This document shows, piece by piece, positions 48,690 through 59,600 of a stretch of 64,000 bases of DNA. The notes beneath the pieces were generated by a model. The model was not told the origin of the DNA and ran no database searches. It saw nothing but the letters and a program-made list of their open reading frames with translations. A program made the position numbers and the translations under genes. The DNA comes from Oxytricha trifallax (taxonomy: Eukaryota > Ciliophora > Spirotrichea > Sporadotrichida > Oxytrichidae): positions 1 to 64,000 of the forward strand of contig ARYC01017590.1 of NCBI GenBank assembly GCA_000711775.1, given 5' to 3'. Positions within the stretch are counted from its first letter, which is position 1, and every line of letters begins with the position of its first letter.

Positions 48690-49509
48690 ACAACAAATAA
48701 TTTAATAGCTAATATACATCCCTCGAAAATAGTCCTAAGAACTCATTATAGTATCTTCAGGCAAATTATAATATCAATAGTTGAGATTTGACTAAAAATA
48801 TTCTCATTAATTATTCAAGTACGATTGAAATATACTTATCAATGAAAGACTATATATTTAATTGTTATTTATTTTTATCAGAAATTTAAAATATGAATTA
48901 TTTTAAATAATGTCTATGATAACATATTTATTAGAGAATATTTATATAAAAATTAATGAGCAAATCTTATAAAGATTAATTAATTAATTCCTGTATAAAA
49001 TGGTAAGTTTCATAAATTCATAAATCCTGTTGATCTACTTCAAAATGAGTTTTGTTAAGAAATATACCAATTTTCTTACATCTTGACTAAATCTATAATA
49101 TATAATAATATAGGGTTGTTGTATGAATTCACATGCTTAATCAGACTAGAATGGGCAAGGGGAGATGTAATTAGTCCCACAAAAAACTGTAAGTACCCAT
49201 CTTTATTTCAGACAAAATATAAGAATTTTTATATTTCTTTATTATTCATAATTCTAGAAAATTGAAAAGATCAATAGATTTCGTTTTCATGATAGAGAAT
49301 ATTTTTATTAAAACCTTTTTATAGTAATTTGCAACACATTAAACGAACATATTTTAAACTCGAAATACCTATATCTACTCATTGAGTTTGAACAATTCAA
49401 TTAACATACATTCATTGACAAATCAGTCTAACTTTCACACCAACTAAACAGAACAGCAGTTCCATTCTGATGATGTAAGAGTTTACTAATTCGAATTTAT
49501 ATATAGATA
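48690..49509. other. Spacer, little coding signal
   Basis: A frame from 48686 (MNNKQFNSQYTSLENSPKNS) is open for about 35 codons and overlaps the previous stop; it may be a tail of that gene behind an unseen IES. The rest is AT-rich without features. Confidence 0.4.
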
Positions 49510-50325
49510 ATGAACTTACTTGCCGAAATACCAATCACAATACCAGATGAAGAGGTAAAGCAAGCTCCACTGCTTGAACTAGAAGTCATTGACGCCCCTC
49601 TAAACCCTAACTAACCTTACAATCCCTTACTACCTTCACTTCAATCACCATCAACTTAGTAAAATTAACAATACAAGCATTACTTAAAGAAAGGCTAAAT
49701 CTTTAAAATCAATGCGAAGGGGTTGATCGATTCACTCAGGTAGAAAGCGGATGGCTGTGTATTTTTCGGGAGTTAATCTCAAGGTCCTACTCTAGGGTCT
49801 GTTCAAAACAAGGCAACTAATGCTAATAATATGGGATTTAACAGCACTTTAGATAGCAAATTAAACTCGGGTTTGTTAAATAATAGCAAGAACGATATCT
49901 CAGCTTAGAATAATAATGGATTGAGCTTCACATAGGGGCTTGCTGGATTATTTGGTTCTACACATGGAAATGTTAAAAATAATTAGGATACTTTGAGTTA
50001 AGCAGCTAAAAAGGGTGAATAAGTGTAGATTTATAACGATGTCTTGCTGGGCGAGAGCTTAGCTTAATAAATTCCAAATAATTAAGCTGCAATTGCTGCA
50101 GGACCAGCTAGTGGATCTGTGAATTCACAAACAATCGCAAACATAAATTCAAAGAATGGTCTGAACAACAATGGATTAGATACTAATCCTGGAAAGAGGA
50201 ATTTTATAATTAGATATAAAATTGATACAAAGGGATATTACTTGAGGGATGCAGGTGAAGGGAGTGGAACTTTTGTGAGAATTGATCGACCTTTAATCCT
50301 AAGTAATGGTTTTCTGATATCTTTC
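49510..50325 (+). CDS. FHA-domain protein, first (N-terminal) segment of a scrambled gene
   Basis: Exactly 272 codons from MNLLAEIPITIPDEEVKQA to the pointer TTTCTGATATCTTTC at 50311-50325. A polar and Asn/Ser-rich region precedes RNFIIRYKIDTKGYYLRDAG and GSGTFVRIDRPLILSNGFLISF, an FHA-like beta-sandwich whose last strand is completed by FGESHLVVQIQ from the segment at 44017. The join therefore restores a domain, not just a frame. The segments are 5 kb apart and in reversed order on the same strand. The joined protein has two FHA-like domains. Confidence 0.88.
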
Positions 50326-50392
50326 TATGGTTTTATCTATGAATTTTTGAATTAAAAAATTCTTCTCACTAATTTTTATGTATTACTTAATT

Positions 50393-53300
50393 AAAGCTAG
50401 AAAAGACAGAAGTTAATAGTATCATGTTGAAGAAAAGCTTTTATAGAAAAAAGAAAAATAGCTTGAAAAAGCGAGAAAAGTTCAAGAAGCCTTAGAGCAA
50501 AGAATAAAACAAAAAATGTCTATGGCAATCTTTCAAAGTATCACAGGTGGCCTCGGAAAGACTAAATTACTAAATAAAACAATTGATAATTCGAAAGGGG
50601 GTGATAGTAGCAATCTATAATTTAGTTCGTTATTTGGAATGAGAGGATATAATGACAGTTCTTTTAATTAGAATTCATCGATTGATAATGAAACTTCTTT
50701 TGATTATATTTGTGATATAATTTGTTAATCAAGCTAAAATTACATAAATTTAGTAAAGATTTTATTATGTTATTTTAGTTTTGATCCAATGCAAAATCAA
50801 TCAAATGCTTTCATGCAAAATTAAACAATAAATCCCGGTTAAATCGAATAAGCAAACTTAAAAAGTTAGAGTAAATTACTTGATGTAAGCAGACTATCTC
50901 TCGACTAGAACATCATCTAAGAATAGCAATAAATTTATGAGATGCAATTATAATAAGAAGATAATTTAGAGTAATAAATTTGATGTATTTATATAAAAGA
51001 TCATTTATTATCGAATCATTAATAACTTTATTTAATTTGATTTTTAGTTTAAATATATCATTTTTAAGAGATATGTTTTATTTTTAAGTTTTCAGAGAAT
51101 CTAAGATCATTTCTGCTAGAAAAGACACACTTTAAATTAATGAAACAACTTTATTCTAAAATTATTAATTATTTTTGGGGATAAATTGAATCTATGTAAT
51201 TTATCAAGCAATATTTTATAATTGATTATTATTGTCCTAAGACTTGCTTATAAAAGTCTCCATATCACACTCATTCGCTTACTTATTTAATAAATTTTTA
51301 GCTTTTTAATCTAAACTTACCGTGCTCTTGCTACTTGTGAATTTAGAGAGAATAGAGCTACTGCTATTTTTCTTGATTTGTGGTTGCTCATAAGTTTTCA
51401 ATATTTCACTGAATTTATTTTGTTTTTTCGCATCTGAATACATAGTTGGAGATTCTAATAAACTTATCTATTAGCTGTCAAGGAGGAAATGAGTAGGTTT
51501 TTGGGTTGATTATTATTGCAGTTTCACGCTTTGAGATTTCTTCTGTATTATTGGCATGGATTCTTCGATTTATAGTGTGGAATCTTAATTGAATTATGGT
51601 TTTGGATTGACAATGTCAACTGATTAAACAAAATTCTAATAAAAATTCTCATAAATATATCTCATACACATTATTTATAGTGATTGCTTGAGATAGTTGT
51701 GTAGATCTTGCTCTATTAGTAACATTTTCTGTTGTAATCTAGCTTTATGAGTTATTTTTCTGAAAACATACATTGAAGTCAATATTTCAACACCAATTAT
51801 AAATATAGTTATACATTCATTAAAATCGAATAGAATATTTTATCATCAATTAAATATTATTTTAAAATATGAATATATAAAGCAGATGATCATCTTAAAA
51901 ATGTTTTAATTAGTAAATATGAATGAAATCTAATTTATTAAAAGAATTTATTACATTTTCAAAAAAAGGAGTCATAAAATTGATAAAATCTACTATAATT
52001 ATATTACATAAGTATTATTTTATAATGATAATAAACATCTTATAAAATTATAAATTTCAATTTATGTTTAATGATTCTAGCATTTTGTTCATGTAATTTT
52101 ATTCAAATCCAAAAAATGCATAACCAATTTATATTACTAGAACCGTAGCAATAAGTAACAAGCTGACAATTATACTGGAAGTAAAAGACCACTTTTTTAA
52201 TTGGAGATTGTCTTAATTTAGCAAAATTCTAGTCTAAACTGAATATTCATAATATATGAATAAATTTGATAATCTTAATCAATTTTAATTATACTATGAG
52301 TTAATTACAAAATTTTAAGGTTTTAAAATACCTCCCTTGAAAATTATATTAGAAATATTGCTAAAAGAAATTTAAATTGGAAAATTGAATTTTAAAGTTC
52401 ATTAAATAGAGGTACTTATTCAATATGAGCTTTAAAAAAAGCTGGACTTTAATATTGCGGTATTATATTAGCAAATCATAACAACAAGATAAATAGAGTT
52501 TAATTGTATTTATGCCAAAAATAAAATCGATTTATCTCACTCTGGAAATGAATAAATAGTACCATTAATAGTAAATCCAGCTGATTTTAATGTCTCTAAC
52601 GAATAAGTACCATTTGCCGTAGCTGTCACGATTCAGTTTATTATATAATTAATTATTTTATCATATCTTTTGTATTTCAGTAATAGTATTATTTACCTTT
52701 GATAAACAAAATAAATAGTTGATTTCTCCAATTAAGAAAAGTCATTTCTAAAACGATTGATTTAATAAGTAAAAAATTTACAGTTTCTGATCCTCTTTTT
52801 CAATGAGGATAATATTTAATATAGTCGATTGATTGATTAATAAACCAACTGCCATTTATTTTTAATTTAATTAAATTTATATTCCTATTTAATTTTACAA
52901 AAGAAATAATAGAAGAAAAGAACTATTATTAAACAGTAATTAAATTTCTGATCTAATAAAATTAATATAATTCAACCAAAAAAATTAATTTATATATTAT
53001 AAAGCAATGAATTTAGGTCATTGATTTAGAAATAAAAAGTTATTGACAGTTCAACATTGTAAAAATTAAATGCATATTCTCTTCAATTTCAAAAAAGAGA
53101 TTTTCTTATCTACCAATTTCTATAAAAAATATGCTCAACTATTTTGTACAAATATTAATCAGTTTATTTTTTTCCTAAGAAAATTATTTTTCAAAATTTC
53201 TACCCATATTTTTCAGATTAACTATGTAATTAAATTATTTCTTGAAATTTTCATATTTTCAATAGTAATCAGATTATATCTACGATTGGAATAGTTAATG

Positions 53301-53550
53301 CATAAACATCTTCTTAAACAATTGAGCAAGTGACGAATATTAATGCAACAATCAGAAACTTTATAATTTTTGCTTGAATAACGTATTATGATGAGCTTTT
53401 ATCTATTTTTAACTAAAATAAATTAGCTTTCTTTGTCTTCCAGTAATTGCTGAGTGCGGTTTTCTTTTATGTAAGCTTAGATTTTATTAGAGAGAAAAAC
53501 GATTAATTTGGGTTTTAATTCAAGGGTTCGGAGGTTGAAAGAATCTACAT
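50393..53550. CDS. Coiled-coil protein, scrambled by inversion (209 aa)
   Basis: Segment 1 is on the minus strand, 53550 to 53424, and begins MQILSTSEPLNQNPNQSFF, ending SNYWKTKKA. Segment 2 is on the plus strand, 50393 to 50983. They share AAAGCTA (inverted at 53424-53430, direct at 50393-50399). The join reads KTKKARKDRSQQYHVEEKL and continues into a coil (KKEKQLEKARKVQEALEQRI), then a Ser/Asn/Gln-rich end. Removal of an 81-base IES (50705-50785) gives exactly 210 codons ending in TGA at 50981. Two minus-strand genes lie between the segments. No family recognised. Confidence 0.82.
50705..50785. other. IES in scrambled coiled-coil gene (pointer TTTTGAT, 81 bp)
   Basis: TTTTGAT at 50698-50704 and 50779-50785. 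In frame and free of TGA, but its Ile/Cys/Asn-rich product interrupts the Ser/Gln-rich tail. Removal joins NETSFD to PMQNQSNAF. Confidence 0.78.
51204..51671 (-). CDS. Ser/Lys/Gln-rich hypothetical protein
   Basis: 155 codons open from ATG at 51671 (MCMRYIYENFYQNF) to TGA at 51204. From VNPKPQFNQDSTLQIEE onward the composition is clearly protein-like (SLLESPTMYSDAKKQNKFSE; SSSSILSKFTSSKS). GTAAGT inside suggests a 39-base in-frame intron near 51285-51323. No domain. It sits inside the interval spanned by the inversion-scrambled gene. Confidence 0.6.
51672..52056. other. AT-rich spacer
   Basis: 385 bases with no supported feature. Confidence 0.4.
52057..52745 (-). CDS. Putative type I membrane protein
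   Basis: Starts MTFLNWRNQLFILFIKATAN, a signal-peptide-like leader; an intron of about 84 bases (GTAAAT...GACAG) is needed just after it. The frame then gives GTYSLETLKSAGFTINGTIY, is interrupted around 52540, and resumes near 52260 (YYEYSVQTRILLNQDNLQL) into a strong transmembrane helix (IIVSLLLIATVLVIQIGYAF) and a short tail ending at a TGA at 52057. The middle interruption (52270-52540) is probably IES or intron but unresolved. No family recognised. Confidence 0.5.
52746..53423. other. AT-rich spacer
   Basis: About 680 bases. The plus-strand frame at 53070-53294 encodes only Phe, Ile, Leu and Lys-rich noise; I do not call it a gene. Confidence 0.45.
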
Positions 53551-53629
53551 TTTTAGTTTATAATTAGTAAATTATTAATTATTTAGCTGAAATATTAAAA
53601 TAATTATTGCAATTTAATCAAAATTATTA

Positions 53630-56600
53630 ATGGAGAACCGAGGTAATAAAGTTTGCTGAATTCTATATTCTTTCATTATGAATTTTTCAATTCATTGATT
53701 TTAATGTTTGTATAGTGACTGTGTATACCTAGTTCGGATATGCTCAAGTTGATCTCGATAAGTATAGAGAGGAATTTTCTGGGGGTGCTCAACCTGGGTT
53801 AGGGAGAGATATGTCGAATTCGTCTTCGCCAGATAAGCAAAACAAGGATGGCTTGCAAAATGATAATCAAATTAAGTAAGAGAGCAATAAAAACCCTAAA
53901 TCCTTTCAGTAGTTTGATTGATAAAAGTAGACTATTAGTGTATACTTTATTAGGGTTTTAATAGGGTTTATGTAGGGGTTAAATGTTTAAATATTAGTAA
54001 TTTAAGTGAGTTTAACAAGCTAGTTTTTAAAATATTTCACACAAACATAAGTTTAGAGTCATGTGGCAGTTCTCTGAATTTTATCTTTCTAAGTTGATGT
54101 TTGATTGTTTCAATTGTTTGTTAATTCGCTTAGCTTGGCTTGATAATAGTTGATTATGCAAGTTCTCTCAGACCTCCATTTATTTTATTTTTATCGAGAT
54201 ATTGTTTGATTCTTTGCTTAGAATCTCTCTCACCCCTGCAGCTAAAGTAATCGTTTCTTGGCATGTCGCTCTTTATTACTATTACTGCTAGAGCCCAGAT
54301 ATCCCATTAAGTGTCTCCATCTCTCCAATCCTCTCTCTCTGGGAAATATCCAGGAGTGCTGTATACATTTCCTTATGCAGAAGCATGCACTCTTTGAGCT
54401 ATGTTGAAGTCAATAATATAAACTCTTAGAGGCTGAAAGTTCATCATGATATTCTCTGGCTTTAAGTCTCTATGAACATAACCAAGCTTGTGAAGCTCTC
54501 AATCCCTTCAACTATCTGCTATACTATCTAGCTAATTTATCTCTGACATCTATTGTCAAATAAAAATTCTCTGTAAGTCATTTCAAGTAAAGGAAGCCTG
54601 AAGGCTACATGATCTTTACCAAGTAAAGTAGCATCAAGCTAGATGATATGCCTACACTCATTTAACTTTGCCTTTTATAGAGAATAATATTCATTAGCAA
54701 ATTCCATTTGGAACTTGTCATCAGCAAGGAAGTAATTGAAAGGATATATCTTGTAAGCATATTATTCATCAGTAATGACTCTCTTCTCTATTTTATCTTC
54801 AAGAGTGAGGTAGCTTTCTAGGCAAGAATCAAAGTCAATAATTTTTAATATGGGAATTTTCATTGCCTCTATTTTAACCATGATTTTATTGATCTCAGAG
54901 ACTGGAAATTTCTTGACTGCTTTCTTCATTTTTACTTACTTCTAGACTTCAACTCTAAGAGACTCCGCTGGGTTTCTTGATCTTCTCTTTTAGAGAAATC
55001 TATTCCCTGTAGGTTCATGAATAAAGACAAAACTTTGATTGTGCTTTTTCTTTAAGTCACTTTGAGGTCTCTAGTATGAGAATATGGCTTCTCACAGAAC
55101 TCACAGACATACTTCCCATCTTTCTTTTAATGCTTGAGATATAACCTTGCATATCGTTGTGTATATCTCTCAAGTGTCTCTTATAAGTTGACTTGTAAGG
55201 GAAAACTTTATTGCATTCTTTGCATTAATAGTCAACTTTGGCTGGTATTTATTAATGCTCTATGGCTGGTTGTTTAACCTCCTCCTCAATTTGCACACCC
55301 TCTTTAATGACCTCCTACTTAATTAATATTTAAATCTCAAAGCTAGACTGGTCAAAGTTGTCATAAGTAGCCTCCCACTGAGTACAAGCGTCTCTAGTCT
55401 CTACTTTTCTTGGTTTCTGGAATGATAATTTTTATTGACTTTACCCTACCCACGCCCTACCCCCCCTTCGAGCACTACCCTACCCCCTTCGAGCCATCTA
55501 CCCCTACCCCCCTACCCCCTATAATTTTCTTTGATTTATAAGATATAAATATTTCAAGGACTTTATCGATTTGATAATCATATATTTAGTATTCTATATG
55601 TACAAATACATTACGATGAAACGTATTTACTAATAAAGCTCTATATAGAAAGAAGTAATTTAAACAACACAAATAATTTAATATTGTATAAAAAGTAAAA
55701 TATTAAATTATTTTTCTAAAATTCAAAATATGCCATGACATTAAAGTAATTTTAATCTGAATAAGAAATGTTGTTTAAACATTTTTTTCTTATTCATTTC
55801 CTTAATAATGTTAATTATTACTCTAATAATTTCAAGATGTAAACATTTTAATATAAAATAATCTTTTTAATGAAATGTTATTAATTTATTATTAAACTAT
55901 TTTCTTATATAATTAATTTAAAATTATTCATTATTGTTTAGCGTTATAATGCTTTCTAAGATTTATGAAATCTGTTTTATAAATGGTTCCAATCTTAATT
56001 ACATCAGGCAAATTTTTTTATGAGGCTATTGCAATATATACCATTATTCTATCAACTTTTTAAACTGTGCATTTAATTGTATATGATCCATATCTACCTT
56101 AGAATCCATCTAAGTGTTTTATAAGATTACTACCAACAACTTTGATTTTATTATAAAGTAAGCATATGTCACCTAGCTAATATTTATTTAATTGCTCAAA
56201 TTTTGCATTTATATTTTTAGTTATGTTCTCCTTCACTTTTTTTAAAATTTCCTCACTAGTTGAATTGAATACAAGATTAGGTTTAAATTATGTTGTTGAG
56301 TGTACTCTATTATTATAACTAATTAAAAAATCTTTTACAGCTTATTTAAAATTGAAAGCTTCTTTTTGTTAATTCTGAATTTATACTAATCCTTTTTTAA
56401 TATTTTTGTTGAATGCTTCAACGCACCCTTAAGCTCGTGGATTGTATGGACTTGAAGTCACGTGTTTAATTTAATAATTTTCTAAAAATTAATTCATTTC
56501 TTTGCTTGTGAATTCTTTACCATTATCTGACTGAATTAAATGAGGAATGGCAATTTAATCAAAATATATTTCTAGCTTTTCTATAACATTTTAACTTGTT

Positions 56601-59600
56601 TTCTTTTTAATTCCGTATGCTTGAGCATATTTAGAAAAATGGTCTACTACACATAATAAATAAGGAGTCTATTTACAAAAATAAGAAACATCTGTTAAAT
56701 CAATTTAAACTCTTTCTAAAGATTTTGATGATATTATTGGTTGAAACTATTTATTCTTTTTAGGTATAGCCATAAGTTTAGATATACATTATTCACAATT
56801 TACTATGTATTCTCTAAGTAAATTTTCCATATTGAAAAAATTAATATTTAGTGTGTTCTTCAAGTAATCAAAAGTTTGCTTTATATTTAAATGTATACCT
56901 GTGTGTTATTATTATACATGATCAGCATTAAAAATATCAAATATTTCACTTTGAAATGGAACTACATAAAATTTCTCATCTTTTTTATTATCCATATCTT
57001 TCATTATATAGCGTGATTAACTAACTGTACTAAGTTAAGTTTTGCTCAGTTAAGGTTTATAAGTTTTAACTACTTTATGAATGCTAGCCTTTAATTTTTT
57101 ATATGCATCATGTGTTTTATTTTCTTTACTAGGATTTTTCTTAAACATTTTATATTGTAAATATTAATCATATTTATCTTTGTTATCGAAAATAGGTGGG
57201 TAAGTATTTTCACTTTGATGATTGAATTTAGCCATTAATAATTATTCTTCTTCAAATGACATTTGTTATTCTTAACAATCTATCTTTGATAGATCTATTG
57301 AAAGTAAGCTAGGAATTTCAAGTTATTTTTTATCTTCTTATTTTAGCTTAATCTTCTCTAATTATTATGAAATTTATTTAATTTTATCTTTATTTTATTT
57401 CTCTAAAATAACTTTGAAATGGGAATGCTTGTAATATATTCTCAAAGTTTTTTCAAACAAATTACTATTTATTTGATGCAATGGTTCTTTATTTAAATCA
57501 TTATATATGATTATTTTACTTTTAAATATATTACTAATGGCTCGCATTTCTACAAAAGATCCCCATTCGGTGTCTAATTTCATTCTATTAACATATTGGC
57601 TAAAATGTTTCACTTTAATTATGTCTTTTAATCATATTTTCATATTAATTTCTATTTGTAGTAATGTAGTTCATTACTATTTATCTTAAAAAGTGAAATT
57701 AATTTTCTGGAAAATTTAAGGCTAAACAAAATGCTCTAAACATGCAATTTCAATCTGCTTATACATTAATAATGTCATATTAATTGTTTAAATTAGTTTC
57801 AATTTCTTCATCTTCATTTTCTGATTCATTTTAACTTTCAAAAGAATATTAGGATAGGCTTCCTTCACTAATTGTTTAATCATCATCTTTATCCATATAT
57901 TATTAGATTTTAACAAATTTATTGTTAACCTTTTGAAATTCCTCGTTTTTATCTAAAATGTCATCATTTAATTTCAGCTTTTTCAAATTTATCTGATAAT
58001 TTTCTTATGAATTAATCTATTCCAAAGAATCATCCAATTAATCTGAAGAATTTGATTCTTACACAGAATTCTTTTTTTTGTTGTCATTTTAATTGTTCTA
58101 TTTATTTTGATTATTTTTTGATATTTCATCAAATTTACGTTTTCTAGGAGGCATTTTTAAATATTTTAAATAATACTTTTTGCTTGCTTAATAAATTTAT
58201 AAATATTATATTTTTGTTTTAAATTATTACATTTGTAAGCCAATTATTTTAATAAATATTTTGAATTTTGGGTAAAATAATTGAATATTTTAATTTTTAT
58301 ACAATATTAAATTCTTTTGTGTTCTATACATTTTTATACAATATTAAATTTTTTTTGTGTTGTTAAAATAATTCTTTCTATACCTTTTTATACAATATTA
58401 AATTATTTGTGTTGTTTAAATTACTTCTTTCTATATAGAGCTTTATTAGTAAATACGTTTCATCGTAATGTATTTGTACATATAGAATACTAAATATATG
58501 ATTATCATATCGATAAAGTCCTTGAAATATTTATATCTTCTAAATCAAAGAAAATTATAGGGGTAGGGGGTAGGGGGGTAGGGGTAGATGGCTCGAAGGG
58601 GGTAGGGGTGGGGTAGGGGTAGAGGTCAGAAAGCAAATAACTTTTCTGACTTGATCAAAGTAATGCCGCTCATCTTAAAAGGTTAGCGCTCATTTGAGTT
58701 TGCTGATATATTATATTATAATAATGATAAAATCTACCGAGATAAACTATTATAGAAGAGTATAAGACACTCTGGTAGATTCTTTGCTAAGAGGAAAGAA
58801 AATTAACTAACCATAAAAGACTGTAAGTTGACATATTTTATGAGAATTTTATACATTTTAGTAAATTAAAATACACCTAATGAAGTTTTGTTTCTCTAGG
58901 AGGTCCTCCAAATCAAGTTTGAACTTAATTTGGAGGTAAAGTTATTAAACATTTTTGAATTAATATGCTCCTAATTAAGTTTTAATCATAAAATTTAACT
59001 CCTAATAAAGTTTGAACTTAATTTGGAGGACCTCCTAAAATAATTAAACATTATTAGGAGCAATTTAATGGAGATAGATTGATAAAAAAAAAATCAATCT
59101 GTGAAACTTGGAGCAAGTTTTCCAATTCTTCTCCGCATATTTTTTCAAGGTTGACCTCCAGCAGGTCCTCCCTATTTAGTAGTAAGATTTTAATAAACTT
59201 AGAATGAATATCCATAATTTTAAATTTCATTAACATTTCTAGAAAGAGGAAGCTAGATGTAGTCTATGAATGATGCAATGAAGAGAATTTAATCTCAAGA
59301 TTTAATAGGAAAATTTTTAAGTAAAGAGGATCTTTATAGATTTTTGGTTTAGCAAGGTAAGTTCTTAAGTAAGATTAATTAATCCATTATAGTTGGATTG
59401 TTATTGCCGACTTAGGAGGGAACTAAAATCTCCTACTTAAAAGCCTTACTGAGTGAAGAGAAAAAAGCTTTTAAGTCTAATGAAATTAGGATGATAGAGA
59501 TACCTAACTACCCTGAAATATAAGTGACAAACCTATATGACGATGCTATGAGTGATCCGGACGTAGCTCTCTACCTTCCATCAAAGCTACAGCTCTCTAA

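Larger units (their letters stand above)
55441..58628 (-). mobile_element. Ginger-like DNA transposon nested in TBE copy 2
   Basis: About 3.2 kb bounded by inverted repeats of ~240 bases: 55441-55695 on the left and ~58385-58628 on the right. The outer part of each repeat is built of CCCTA/CCCCTA units (telomere-like), the inner part is unique AT-rich sequence. It encodes one long minus-strand protein with OTU protease and retroviral-type integrase domains, the combination described for some Ginger1 elements. The exact ends and target duplication are unclear because GGGTAAA of the kinase gene merges with the repeat tip. The right side has three tandem copies of a ~50-base subterminal unit. 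Confidence 0.78.
54037..58693 (-). pseudogene. TBE zinc-finger/protein kinase, disrupted by nested transposon
   Basis: Same protein as at 4850-6296. The first codons (MSANLLR) lie at 58693, followed by a TGA and the 3.2-kb nested element; the zinc fingers and kinase lie at 55440 down to 54037. The catalytic loop HRDLKPEN and the unusual DFN are recognisable, but a two-base deletion just upstream of the loop (near 54500) shifts the frame. The activation segment and C-terminal end keep the frame that is broken in copy 1. Confidence 0.85.

Noticed and set aside
53070..53294. Plus-strand open frame of 74 codons
   Set aside because: Composed almost only of Phe, Ile, Leu, Lys and Asn as expected for AT-rich non-coding DNA; no domain and no neighbouring exon in frame.
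55441..55530. True telomere or chromosome end
   Set aside because: The CCCTA/CCCCTA units occur inverted at both ends of one insert and are followed by continuous TBE sequence, so they are transposon tips.
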